Below are positions 25,964 to 38,134 of a stretch of DNA of 64,000 nucleotides, in pieces (within the stretch, counting starts at the first letter, position 1; every line of letters begins with the position of its first letter). Where the stretch lies: contig CM060175.1 in assembly GCA_030549775.1 (NCBI GenBank), forward strand, positions 106,633,422 through 106,697,421. Reading direction: 5' to 3'. The notes beneath the pieces are model-generated. The model was not told the DNA's origin and made no database searches. It worked only from the letters and a program-made list of their open reading frames with translations. The position numbers and the translations under genes were made by a program. Source of the DNA: Tamarix chinensis (taxonomy: Eukaryota > Streptophyta > Magnoliopsida > Caryophyllales > Tamaricaceae).

Positions 25964-28900
25964 CGTAAGACCTCCAAAAATCACAGTTGAAAATTTTCAT
26001 TTAATTAAAAACATACACAAGCACAAGGGGGTGTCATTGCCATGATCAGCACAAGCCTGGCCCCCGGCCAGTCTCGCACCAACCATAAGGGTAAATTTTT
26101 TTTTGCAAGACATTAAACACACTTAAGACAAAGAACCATAGAAATCTAAAATATTCATAAAGAGAAATTTAGAGTGCGTGATTAAAAGTCATTACAAATT
26201 GGAAAAAGTTACATAGTCAAAGCCCCTAAGGGGAGAGAATAATACAAACAGTAAGAAAAAGCTAAATAAAGAAGAGTATGGACTGCATCGCTCTTAGGAC
26301 CCATGACAAGTCCCAAAAGATTAACATTCAACCCTGCCCAATTCCTCAAATGCGTCATAGGCATCGGACATAATGTCTCCTACATGCACCAACTCATAAG
26401 GGACCTTTACTTATGGGAATGAGCAACACCTATGAAACGGGTGATCGTTACACTACGTAATGAGTAAGATAACATGTAGCTAAGGCCATACATGAAAGAT
26501 AGGTAATACAAGTAGGTAACCATGCAGAAAATCCATACATGAAAGACACATAGTACACTTAGTAATTCAGTTCGATTAGACATAATCATTAATTCTCTGG
26601 TTATTATTCCCAATTCATATCATTCTCATTATAAGTCCATGCGAGTACAGGAACCTCATTATTATAATCAGTAGACCAAAAAACACCTAGAGCAGAATGC
26701 ACCCAGCCACTACTATTCAACGGTGGAACAATCTCCAATACACAAGGCACCTGACCACTATTTTTCATCGATGGACCGGTTCGGCTCCGACTCTCATGGT
26801 ATTTCACTATAAGCAAATAGTATCTTTACCATGGCTTATCATCATTAGGTTTGGTTTGTTAAGCTCGGGATCCCCCACTATCTTAGTTGGTAGACCAGAA
26901 AACATTAAGGGTAGAGTGCACTTGGCCACTATTATTAGTCGGTGGACCGGTCTGGGCTCAGCTCAACAATCTTTCTCTTCAAATGGTTAGTATATTATTC
27001 GTGTCTTATTCAATAAATATTTTCACTCTAAACATACATGTCCTTTGTACTACTCGCTCAAACAACCTGTCTACTCCTATTCTCTTAAAGGACTCGCCCC
27101 ATATCTTGGGACTTCTACACTTCCTAGTACATCCAAACGTCCTTTCCCCCTTCTCCTTACTTACCATGAATACCCAAATCCTATATGTGTAGGTCGAGGC
27201 CCACTTTCCTATATATCTAGGTTAACTCACCATCGGGCCTATATGGCACAACCTTCCTCTATCTCACACAACCCATGCTTTCATTGCCCCCAACTCATCA
27301 CCTCACTCAATTCATCCCCAAGCATCCCACTTTACTTCCTATTTTGCACGTATGGCTATGAAACCCTAGTTAGCCACCCCAAACCCTAGCACCTCTCTTT
27401 TCTCATATGTTATCCCTCAATCACTCTCACTTACCATTCCTTCTTCCATATGACACACATTCACCCCAACATGACATCCTTCTACTCTCACCATATACTC
27501 CAACCCTTCCCATTATTTCTCCCTTCCACAATTTCCTCCACTTAGGGTTTTCCTCCCAAACCCTAGCCAAGTCCCCAATGTACCCTTATACCTATGGACT
27601 ATTTTTTACCTATGGACTCCAATCACCCCCAACAAGTCTTCTCTTACCTTACTTAACCCTTGAGTTAGCTTTTCCCACGTAAGAATCATCCCCATGCAAA
27701 GAATATCCATCCCATGCAAGCCCTATACTCCCCATGCAAGATTCATTTCACTCTCTTATTTTATTAATTTTATCCTTTTATTTGTATACCCATAAGTCAT
27801 TAGATAATTAGGCCATTCTTACTTCCCTCTAGTCAACTTACTTCCTTTACCCCTTGCATCTTTTCACCACCACACCATATCTTTTAAAGTCTCCTAGCAT
27901 ACATGTCCTAAAGGGCCATATTACATAAGCACCACAAAGTAAAATATGCATTATCATGTTACACGTTCCATAAGAGAACGCATACAACTTACCTTAACTC
28001 CACGTTTAGCAAGCTGCGCTACAAGTACATAGTTCATAACCACATAAGGTGCACAAATATATCATCACACATAACATATAATACACGTATTAAGCCTTAA
28101 CCATATCCTTATCTAAAATGATACCGGGCTTGGAGCACGCTCCTACGCATCCTTAAGGATCGGACTTGGCTCACCTATAAGAGGGAAAACACTAGGGTTA
28201 ACTTCCCTCTTATTAACATTTTCATTATTTCCTACTTACCTCTATTATGAACTAGTATTAGTGATAATAATAATAATAATAACTTTTGTAGAAAAGATAA
28301 GGGTATTATCCTTAAAATGGTTAACTATGCCATTATTAGCCAAAATAGGGTTAGGTAGTTATATTAGTCAATGATAGGATATTAGTTATAATAATGGTAA
28401 TAACTTTAATACTACTACTACTACTAATAATAATAATAGTAATAGTAAAGTTAGAATACTAATTATATCAAATAAATTATACTTAAGGGTTAGGAAGGGT
28501 TAGGGCACAACCTAGTGAGGGTGGTAGCTAGGTGGCGGCGGCGGCAGCCGGCGACGATCGTGGAAGTGGTGGTTTTGGGAAATGTGGGTCTTTTAGGGCT
28601 AGAAGAGAGAGAGTGTGTGAAATGGCAGGTGGTGGAGAAGGAGGGAGGAGGAAGGAGAGGGAGAAAGGGAAAAGGAAGGGTTGTGCAAGGTAGAGGATGT
28701 TCTTCTGGGTTGATTGGGTGGCAGGGGAGGTGGTGATTGTGGCGGAAGAGGTGGTGCACGATGGCTAGAAGGGAGGCGATAGGGTGCAAACGGGCAGCTC
28801 GAGTTGTCAGGGTGGTTTGTGTACGGGGATTTAAGGGTGGTGAGTGGCTTGATTTGGTGGAGGATAATGTAGGGAAGGGATTGGATGGTGTTTTGGGTGA

Positions 28901-29876
28901 CGGTGGTGCAAGGCAATGACTAGGGCGGTGTCTAAAGTGGTGGCGGCAAAATGTGTTGGCATTTCTGGGCAGAGCAAAGGAGAGAAAATGTGGGGGGTCA
29001 GTATGGGGTCTTTATATGCCAAAGGAGGGAGAAGAAAACAAATGGGGAAGACATGGCAGGGGCTTGACGGCCGGCGATGGCAGTCCGGTACAAGCTTGCG
29101 AATGGTAGGTAGAGGTTGCAGATGGGGGAAAAGGGAAAGGAAGGGGAGCAGGCAAGGGAGGCAGGTGAGGGGGTCTGGCTCAAAATAGGAAGGAAAAGGA
29201 TGGGGGAGAGAGAGGAGGAGTAGGTCAGCGGTATGGTGGTAGGAGGAAGGATGGTGGCAAGTTGCAGGTGCGATCGGCAGCGCAAGGACGGGGAGAAGGG
29301 AGGAGGAAGAAGAAGAGGGATTGGGTCGGCTAGTAAAGAGAAAAGAAAAGAAAGAAAATAAAGGGGGAGAACTGGACGGGTGAGGGGAGAAAGGAAAAAA
29401 AAAGAAAGAAAAAAAGAAGAAGAGCGAGCTGGGTTGCACGAGGGAGAGAAGAGAGTTAGCGGAAGTTGGGGTGCACGGGTGAGGCCCAACCAGGTGGAAG
29501 AAGAAGAGAAAAAAGAAAAGGAAAGAGGAAAAAAAGAAGGAAGAAAAAGGAAGGGAAAAAAAGAAAAAGAAAAATAGGTTGGTTGAGGTATTTAGGATTT
29601 TTTGATATATTTGAATATTTGAAAATAATAAAATTTAGTAAAATACTAATTAAATTCCTTTTTATATTAATTTAGAAAAATTTTTGGGTAATCCTCCTAA
29701 ATTCTATTTTAATTAACAAATTACCCTAATCTTCCCTAATTAAATTCTTTGTTATTTTCCTCCTTTTGTCTTAATTACTCCCGTTATTTTATTAAAATAA
29801 TATATATTTAATTAATTTCACTAATAAATTCTTATTTTATCATAATTTTTTTAAATTAGGGGTTTGGGGTATTACA
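25964..29876 (+). mobile_element. Solo LTR B (3913 bp)
   Basis: It starts CGTAAGACCTCCAAAAAT, a decayed form of the LTR A start. It shares the following GAAAATTTTCATTT and GGGTGTCATTGCCATGATCA-like stretches with LTR A and ends GGTTTGGGGTATTACA. Flanking 5-mers are GCTAG (25959-25963) and GCTAA (29877-29881), a 4/5 target duplication. The region 26620-26970 (GGTGGACCGGT motifs) matches 45780-46110 of LTR C in reverse. A purine-rich, GC-rich tract at 28500-29580 yields spurious long frames. Confidence 0.8.
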
Positions 29877-30650
29877 GCTAACATGTTGACTCTTAGAAGG
29901 CTTTTCGCTTGACTTTTATTTTGAGCCCATCACACTATTTGAATCACTAGATTCTTGACCCTCAACCTCAACAACTCTTTGGGCATTAGAAAGACCCACA
30001 ATACTTATTCTTAGTTCTTTATCATCCTTATCGAAACTTAGGTGTGTCCCTTGAAAAGAAGCTTATGAATGAACTCCAATTGCATGAGTGTCACCAATGA
30101 TTAGTTGAAGCTTGTCTAAATGAGAAATTGGCTTGTTGCATACAAGTTTAAAACTTGAGCTTTGCTAGAATAGTTATCTTATAAAATTATAGCACACCAT
30201 AAATTACAATAGAAAAAAAAGAGGAAACAATTTTACCTGAATAAATGTCTTCCATATTTCCACCCCACAAGTGATTGCACCTGTTATTGGGTCTCTCCCA
30301 AGTCCAATTTCATGACTGCACTTGTTATTGGTCTCTCCCAAGTCTAATTTCATTTTTACGTTTCACTCATACTAAGTATTTTTTATTTTTATTTTGTGGT
30401 AAAATAATTTTTCACTTCAAATTTTTGGTATCGGGTTTTCAAGCCTATTAAGGCCATTGATAATGTTAGGTCACCCAATCTTGCATTGTTGAAACTTGAA
30501 CTAGGTTCTTTACCTTTATTAACCTCCTTAACACATAATTGAACAAATGTTTGATACTTCGATTCAGTCTATTGTTGTGTCTCCAATGAAGGTGCCATAG
30601 ATCCTACAAATATAGGACCTAGCCACTTCATTACTTATTCTTAGAACATG
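29877..30650 (-). pseudogene. Harbinger ORF1-like protein remnant (Myb/SANT-like domain)
   Basis: The minus strand reads MAPSLETQQ, KYQTFVQLCVKEVNKGKEPS, FNNARLGDLTLSMALIG, EIGLGRDPITGAITCGVEIW, then NKPISHLDKLQLIIGDTHAI with ASFQG, and VEVEGQESSDSNSVMGSK. The order and spacing match the Myb_DNA-bind_3 (Myb/SANT-like) protein encoded by PIF/Harbinger elements and related host genes, a DNA-binding partner of the transposase. Stops break it, and LTR B cuts off the C-terminal part. A 41-bp local duplication sits at 30276-30316/30317-30356. Confidence 0.65.
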
Positions 30651-30700
30651 AAATTGAACTACAACCATATATATTTATATGCTTAGGAATATTATTGTTG

Positions 30701-31126
30701 CGACACCAGATTATTAGTCATAATGCACTAACACTGAATATACTCTTGGTTTTCAAATTCCTACTCTAATACATACGCCACTAAGCCTAAAAAAGAAATA
30801 AAACCTACGAGACTCAGTTTAGAAAGATATAAAAAAGATAAAAACTATTTTTAAGCTAAGCATTACAAGTTCTCAACATAAAAGCATTCCTCCTACTTAT
30901 TAATTACATAATGTAATCTCCATTGGATATCTTTACCTCCCAATCAGATCATAAAAAAACAAAAATATTTTCAAAAGCATGGATAACATATTAACTCAAA
31001 AGAAAAAGATAATCACAATGGAAAAAAATGTTCGGCAGCTAAGTTAGCTTCAATAGGTTTGACATTCTATGAGTTTGTTGTTACTGATTATTTTTCTAGC
31101 TACTCGGATTAGTCATGGTTGCATAT
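30701..31126. other. AT-rich intergenic stretch, no gene seen
   Basis: Nothing recognised beyond possible outer sequence of the Harbinger element. Confidence 0.5.
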
Positions 31127-31680
31127 AGAGGTGGCAATCGGGTCGGGCGGGTCGGGTTCCGGTCATAGTGGATCGGGTCATTATCTGGTCAGGTCATTTC
31201 AGGTTATTTGACTTTTGTGGGTGCGAGTCGGGTCATTTCGGGTCATTCACTTTGTTGGGTCGGTTGCGGGTCATGTCAGGTCATTTCGGGTTAATTTGTC
31301 GGATCGGGTCGGTTCCAGATCTGGTCATTTCGATTCTGGGGTCATTTTGGGTTAATTTGCCGGGTCAAGTCGGGCCGGTTCGGGTTAAGAAAATTCGGAT
31401 TCGGATCATTTTGGGTTAACTTGATTGGTAGGGTCGAGTTAGTTTCGGCTCATTTTGTAGTTCACATGAGTAGGTGGCTTCGACCTGTTCAAGTCATTTA
31501 ATGTAATATGACGGGTTAGTCCCTCTGTGTCCGAGTTGTTTCGAATTAAGTTGATGGGTGGGGTCATTTCATACAATTTGACAGGTTAGATTCGATTAGT
31601 TACAAGTTAACTTAATGGGTCGGGTCGGGTTGAGTTTTGACAAGCTGACTCATATTCGAGTCCAGGCAATTATCATTTCA
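31127..31680 (+). repeat. GGGTCGGG-rich tract with hAT-like left end
   Basis: The tract starts TAGAGGTGGCAATCGGGTCG, a common left end of plant hAT nonautonomous elements. It continues as many diverged GGGTCGGG/TCATTTCGGGT units for over 500 bp. Open frames across it are by-products of the repeat. Confidence 0.65.
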
Positions 31681-31909
31681 TAAATCGTGAATATTAGAGA
31701 CAGACAATCATAAGATTAATATTGCAGATAAAAGAATTAAAAATATTAAATACGCTTTATTTTCACAAATAACTAGTAAATATTTTTATAAATTTTAATA
31801 ATAAAAAATATTGCGTTTTGAATCAAACAAAGATATTTATCATTGATTATAATTTATTTGATAACTTAAAATATTTAATTACTTAAAAAAAATAATTTTA
31901 GAAAATAAA

Positions 31910-33495
31910 TATGATCAAAACAAGACTATATAATGTATAATTATCATTTATTACATTGTATATATTAGATACAATCATAAGATTACTAGTAAAGATAAAT
32001 GAAATAAGAATATTATATGTGTTTTATTTTTACAAAGGTAAATAATAAAGATATTTATAAATTTTAACAATATTATATTTGATTGCTTAAAATATTTATA
32101 AATTTTACAAGTAAAAATATTAGATGTTTATCATATATTATATTTATTTGATTACTTAAAACATATAATTTTATAAAATAAAGGTGAGCATAAGAAGAAT
32201 ATACAATGTATAATTATCATTTATTACATTGTAAATATTAGATACAATCATAAGATTACTAGTAAAGATAAATGAAATAAGAATATTATATGTATTTTAT
32301 TTATACAAAGGTAAATAATAAAGATATTTCAAAGTTTTAAAAGTATTATATTTGATTGCTTTAAATATTTATAAATTTTACAAGTAAAAATATTAGATGT
32401 TTATCATATATTATATTTATTTGATTGCTTAAAATATTTGATTACTTAAAAAAGGATAATTTTATAAAATAAAGGTGAGAATAACAAGAATATACAATGC
32501 ATAATTATCATTTATTACATTGTAAATATTAGATACAATCATAAAATTAATAGTAAAGATAACTGAACTAAGAATATTATGTATTTTATTTTTACAAAGG
32601 TAAATAATAAAATATTTATAAGTTTTAATAGCATTATATTTGATTGCTTTAAATATTTATAAATTTTACAAGTAAAAATATTAGATGTTTATCACATATT
32701 ATATTTAATTGATTACTTAAAATATTTGATTACTTAAAAAAAAGATAATTTTATAAAATAAAGGTGAGCATAACAAGAATATACAATGTATAATTATCAT
32801 TTATTACATTGTAAATATTAGACATAATCATAAAATTACTAGTAAAGATAAATGAAATAAGAATATTATATGTGTTTTATTTATACAAATGTAAATAATT
32901 TATAAAATAAAGGTAAGTATAATAATACTATATAATGTATTATTATTATTTATTACATTGTATATATTAGATACAATCATAAGATTGCTAGTAAAGATAA
33001 ATGAAATAAGAATATTATATGTGTTTTATTTATACAAAGGTAAATAATAAAGATATTTATAAGTTTTAAAAGTATTATATTTGATTGCTTTAAATATTTA
33101 TAAATTTTACAAGTAAAAAATATTAGATGTTTATCATATATTATATTTATTTGATTGCTTAAAATATTTGATTACTTAAAAAAAGATAATTTTATAAAAT
33201 AAAGGTGACTATAATAAGAATATACAATTTATAATTATCATTTATTACATTGTAAATATTAGACATAATCATAAGATTACTAGTAAAGATAAATGAAATA
33301 AGAATATTATATGTGTTTTAATTATACAAAGGTAAATAATTTATAAAATAAAGGTGAGTATAATAATACTATACAATGTATAATTATCATTTATTACATT
33401 GTATATATTAGATACAACCATAAGATTACTAGTAAAGATAAATGAAATAAGAATATTATATGTGTTTTATTTTTACAAAGATAAATAATAAAGAA
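31910..33495 (+). repeat. AT-rich tandem array, about 290-bp and 149-bp units
   Basis: The marker TTACATTGTA recurs at 31951, 32224, 32515, 32804, 32953, 33245 and 33394. Spacings are 273, 291, 289, 149, 292 and 149 bp. Each unit carries AGATACAATCATAAGATTAC, ATAAGAATATTATATG and TTTTATAAAATAAAGGTGAG motifs. The short units lack the middle of the long unit. No coding content. Confidence 0.9.
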
Positions 33496-35085
33496 GTCGT
33501 GCTTAATCGCTCCTACTCTTTCAGCCAGTATAATACGATTTCATCGGCTATAGCTATTGTTCCTAAAACAGATCATGTTTCATATACTTCATCCAAATGG
33601 CAATGAGTTTCGAGCCACACTCGAATTATTTATAATAGGCCCGTTTAGATTTTTCGGTTCTCGATCAGGTGTAAGCTATACCTAATATATATATATATAT
33701 ACACTCTGGCTAGTTTTCGTCTTTCTTGTAATCCTTTTTGGACTTCTAATGTATTTCTGTAATTTTATTTCTATCCAATATCCATATCCCTCATACATAT
33801 TAGCAATCTGCAAAGCATTTTTAGTTATGAATGAACTAAATTTTATTTTCAAAGTCTCAAGAGATCAAAATATAGTATTAACTTACACAGATATAAACTA
33901 TACCAATACTTTAATTAAAAAAAACTAACAATAATAGTTCAACCAGTTTGATATTTATTTAGAGCATCTGGTGTAAAAAAAATATATTCTAATTACAAAT
34001 TCAAGGACTTTAAATTTAGAATTGTGGTTATGGGAAAAAAATTTACCCACAAATTCTGTGTGCTTAAAAAATTTCGAGTTCTCGATCCATGCGTGCAGTA
34101 CGTTGATCACAAGTACTACACGTGACGAGTGAATGTTGTCGTACGGATCATTGAAGTTGATTTTTGATACTTTCTAATATATTTTTAGCTAAATTTATAC
34201 TATTAGAATATATATATATATATAACAAGGTTAATACTTAATATTAACAGTAAAAAAACTTACCTACAAAAGTATTATTTTTTTATCCAATAATTTTTAT
34301 ATCATTTATTCTATCTTCTTTTTCTTATTCATTTCTCTACATAATTTATCTTATTAATTTCTCTAGTTGTATTTATTTTATTAATTTCTCTACTTATATT
34401 TATTTTATTAATGCTATTATATTTATATTTTTATTGTAATATTTTTATTAATTATATTATATTTTTATTTTTATTGTAATATTATTATAGTAAAAAAAAT
34501 ATAATAAGTTATTTTAAACATAATTAAAATTAAATATTAATTTTATATATTTTCATAAATTATTAATTATTATATATAAATTGATATAAATTAAAAATTA
34601 AATCATGTAAAATATAAATAATTAATATTATAATTAATAAAAATAATTAGATATTGTAAATTTAAAATTGATGAACATAGAATACTAAATTATATTTAAA
34701 GTAAATTAATAAAATTAAAAGAAAAAATATAACTAAAACTTTAAATTTAGGGTTGTAACGTGAGGTACTCTTGATACGGGGTATAATTATTGTTCGTTGG
34801 ATTTTGTGGGTAATAACTGATAAATGACACTATTATGCTCTTCTATTAAGAGTTTCTTCAAATAGGTGGATCGGTGGATATAATGGAACACTTTTTGAAA
34901 ATTATTTTACAGGTTTACAAGTGGATGTTTGCCTTTTTTATTTTAGTTTATTTATTTATTAATAATATATCTTATTAGGATATCATTAATAAATAAAAAT
35001 GTCTAGGGTAAAATTATGAAAAATAAGTATAATTTATAAAATACTATATTTTTAAAAGCTTTAAGTGAATAATAAAATATGTGCA

Positions 35086-35087
<2 letters not shown>
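33496..35087. other. AT-rich stretch, no gene seen
   Basis: Low-complexity TTTTATT/ATTTATA sequence. 33490-33660 and 34075-34160 are less AT-rich but encode nothing recognisable. Confidence 0.5.

Positions 35088-35163
<76 letters not shown>
35088..35163. repeat. (TTA)n microsatellite
   Basis: About 25 uninterrupted TTA units, the longest simple repeat in the window. Confidence 0.97.
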
Positions 35164-35167
<4 letters not shown>

Positions 35168-35184
35168 TTTGATGTCTTATTGGA

Positions 35185-35480
35185 TTAATGTTGGGTTTGA
35201 TCGGGTGAATGTCAGGTCGGGTCAACATTAGGTCGGGTCAGCTCCGGGTCAGGTTAATATCGGGTTGGGTCAATGATGGGTTGGGTCTGTATCGGGTCGG
35301 ATCGCTATCGGATCGGGTCAATGACGGGTCATGGATTGTGATCGAGTCGGGTTTATTTTTATTGGATCAGTGCTGGGTCGGATCGGGTCGGGTTGCTAAC
35401 TTTTTCTGATTTTATTGGGTCGGATTTCGCTCAGATCATATCGGGTTGAGCGGGTCGGGTCAACTTTTGCCGGTTCTAAT
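35185..35480 (+). repeat. Second GGGTCGGG-rich tract
   Basis: Diverged repeats of GGGTCGGGTCA in the same orientation as the 31.1-31.7 kb tract. It ends with GCGGGTCGGGTCAACTTTTG. The same orientation argues that it is not the inverted terminus of the first tract. Confidence 0.65.
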
Positions 35481-37333
35481 TGCATTTGCATTTAATGAAA
35501 ATATGCTGTTGGTTCTTTGATTGGAGCGATTGAGTGACAGTGTGACACTGTAACAGATAGAAGCAAAGCTATAATGAATTGTGTGGCTTTTCTACAAATA
35601 AGCATACCAGAATTGAATGTCATCAGGGGTTGTCTCATATAATGACTTCTTAATTAACTACTGACCAATAAAGGTAGTGTCAAGCTCTCCTTGGTTTGAT
35701 TCTCAGATTTGGATGTTTGAAACTTTCGGTCGCCGGCGCAGCTTAACCTTTGATGTAATTATCCGCTAACAGAGAATGAAGGAGAGAGTCACGTTTCCAG
35801 CAACTGCTGCTAAGGTTTTGCTTTTATCAATCCTGTCCTCTTGTATTACGCAGAATAATAAATAAATTCTCCCTTCTCATTCGATATCTATCTCTGCCTA
35901 TTATGACAGACAAAGGTAAAGGGAAGAAAATAAAAAGGATAGTTATAGACTTATAGGGTGGCTATGAGTAGACTTAAGCCTTTGAACTTTTAATTATGTT
36001 TCTTTTTTTTAAGAATACTTTAATTCGTGGCAACTGGCAAGTGCAAGAATACCTTATTAGTTTTACGACAATGAATTCTGAAAGTAACTGGATCTTAATT
36101 CGTGGCTACTAAGATAACTTACGAGGAGAAAGGGCAAAATTCGGTCAGATTACGGTCGGGCCCGATACGGGACTCTTCTCGGGATGATTTTCCGGCCGAG
36201 TTTTAAAAAAGTGGACGAGGGAGGCTATGCTTAAGAAGTGATGTATAGGGTCTGAGAAATAGGGACGGAACTAAACCTAAAAATATTGATTTTCAAAATT
36301 TTAGAAAATAGAAACCGAATAATATATATATATATATATATTAATGCTAAGATATTACTTTTTCTAAATTTTATAAATTAAATTAAATAAAAAGTTACAT
36401 ATAATAATAATAATAATAGTAAATATAATGCTAATGATAATTTTAAAAATTCATTTATACTATAGTATTATTATTGAATGTATAATATTAAATATATTTA
36501 AATTCATATGGTAAATTATATGTAATTATTTTCTAAAAATATGTACTTCATCTGCATTAAAAAAAACTATTCTATCAATCTACATATTTTTTTAATGAAC
36601 TAATAAAAAGCATCTTATCATTACACTTATCTTCTTTATTAAAAAAAATATTTAATACATAGATAATGAGAAAAAAATAAGGGTAAAAATAATAATTAGA
36701 TTTTAACTTTTTTAAAATATTTTTTTTATACAATTAATGATAGAATGACTTTCTTTTCTATATGGAGAGATCAATATTTAATTGGTTATTATTATTTGGT
36801 TGAGAAAAAAAATTATTAAATAGATTAATATAAAAAATAGATTTTATTTAAATAATAATTGTAAATAAATTAAAGATAGTTTTTAAAAAAAATAGAAGTA
36901 TAATATAGTAAAAGTATGTCAACTTATCTTATTCCTCACCTCTGTAATGAGTCATAATATTAATGTTTTAATAGCTTCTATAATATTTGAATTGTAATAA
37001 TTATATGTAATTAATATGCCCATAATATAGCTTATGACTTATAAATTATTTCACTATATTGATATAGGTGAAAATATAAATGTAGACTCATGTATTGACG
37101 GATGTTAGTTTAAACGATAAATTAATTTATTATAATGATAGGATTATTATATATTATATAGATTTAATTAATTAACACAGTTTTAGTATTGATATAATCC
37201 CTTATTTTAAGTATACTGATATACATGAATAATTTCCGCTATAATTTAAAAAAAAAAGTTTGAAAAGTAAAGTAGCGATACTTTCAAAAAATTTAAGAAA
37301 AGTGGTATGCGGTTATCGGGAAAAAAATAATAT
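35481..37333. other. Intergenic stretch, no gene seen
   Basis: 35500-36240 is less AT-rich and has a tiny open frame near 35776 (about 29 codons) of unknown meaning. From 36290 on the DNA is extremely AT-rich. Confidence 0.45.
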
Positions 37334-37339
37334 GCATCT

Positions 37340-37936
37340 AAATTCTAAATCTAAATTAAAAATTTATATAATAGTTCATTAATTTTATTTTTTATTAACA
37401 ATTAAATAATACAAACTAATAATAATATAAAATAAAAAAATTGTGGCATTAAAAAGTGTAAATGTTTTTTTTATTATAATAGCAATAATTATTATTATTA
37501 TAATATAAATAATACTAATAATAAGTTTATTATATTTTAATGCCATAATTTTTATTTTATAGCGTATCATTATTAGCTTATGTTATTTAATTCTTAATAA
37601 AAAATACATTAATATCTATATAATTTAAAATTTTAAAAATTATAAATCTAAATTAAAAATTTATATAATAGTTCATTAATTTTATTTTTTATTAATAATT
37701 AAATAATACAAACTAAAAATAATATAAAATATAAAAAATTGTGGCATTAAAAAGTGTAAATGTTTTTTTATTATAATAGCAATAATTATTATTATAATAT
37801 AAATAATATTAATAATAAATTTATTATATTTTAATACCATAATTTTTATTTTATAGCGTATCATTATTAGCTTATGTTATTTAATTATTAATAAAAAATA
37901 CATTAATATCTATATAATTTAAAATTTTAAAAATTC
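37340..37936. repeat. 297-bp tandem duplication upstream of the PMD gene
   Basis: Two adjacent copies (about 37343-37639 and 37640-37936) share AATTTTATTTTTTATTAA, ATTGTGGCATTAAAAAGTG and ATAGCGTATCATTATTAGC at a constant spacing of 297 bp or slightly less. It ends some 200 bp before the PMD start codon. Confidence 0.9.
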
Positions 37937-38134
37937 AAGTATATAGCATTACTCCGCCATCAGGCCGTTTCTCCGAAAGGACGAGCTGCCGCAGTATGTA
38001 GACTCGCAAGTCGCAATCATGACTCATGAGGGACGTTCAATGGACACGGATTAAACTCCGGTAAGCTTCCTTCTTGAAGAAGCTTCCTTCTTGTATAAGC
38101 ATCTTCCATCCGGACAAACTCCTTCAAGTGCTCC

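Larger units (their letters stand above)
20900..30700 (-). mobile_element. PIF/Harbinger element split by two solo LTRs
   Basis: Both Harbinger genes occur on the minus strand in their usual arrangement. A Myb/SANT-like gene lies at 30650-29877 and a DDE transposase at 22140-20969. Solo LTRs at 25964-29876 and 22704-24883, each with its own target duplication, interrupt the element. Removing them leaves about 3.7 kb, a normal size for an autonomous Harbinger. The outer ends were not defined, so the span is approximate. Confidence 0.65.

Noticed and set aside
28490..29675. Several open frames on both strands, up to 202 codons
   Set aside because: They lie in the purine-biased, GC-rich part of LTR B; multiple frames are open at once because stop codons are rare in such sequence.
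22704..29876. LTRs A and B as the two ends of one retrotransposon
   Set aside because: A has its own perfect GTAGG duplication on both sides and B its own GCTA(G/A) pair; the 1080 bp between them has no gag or pol and fits the Harbinger interior.
31168..31419. 83-codon frame of VGS/SGHF repeats
   Set aside because: A translation of the GGGTCGGG repeat, not a gene; the same applies to 35209-35409.
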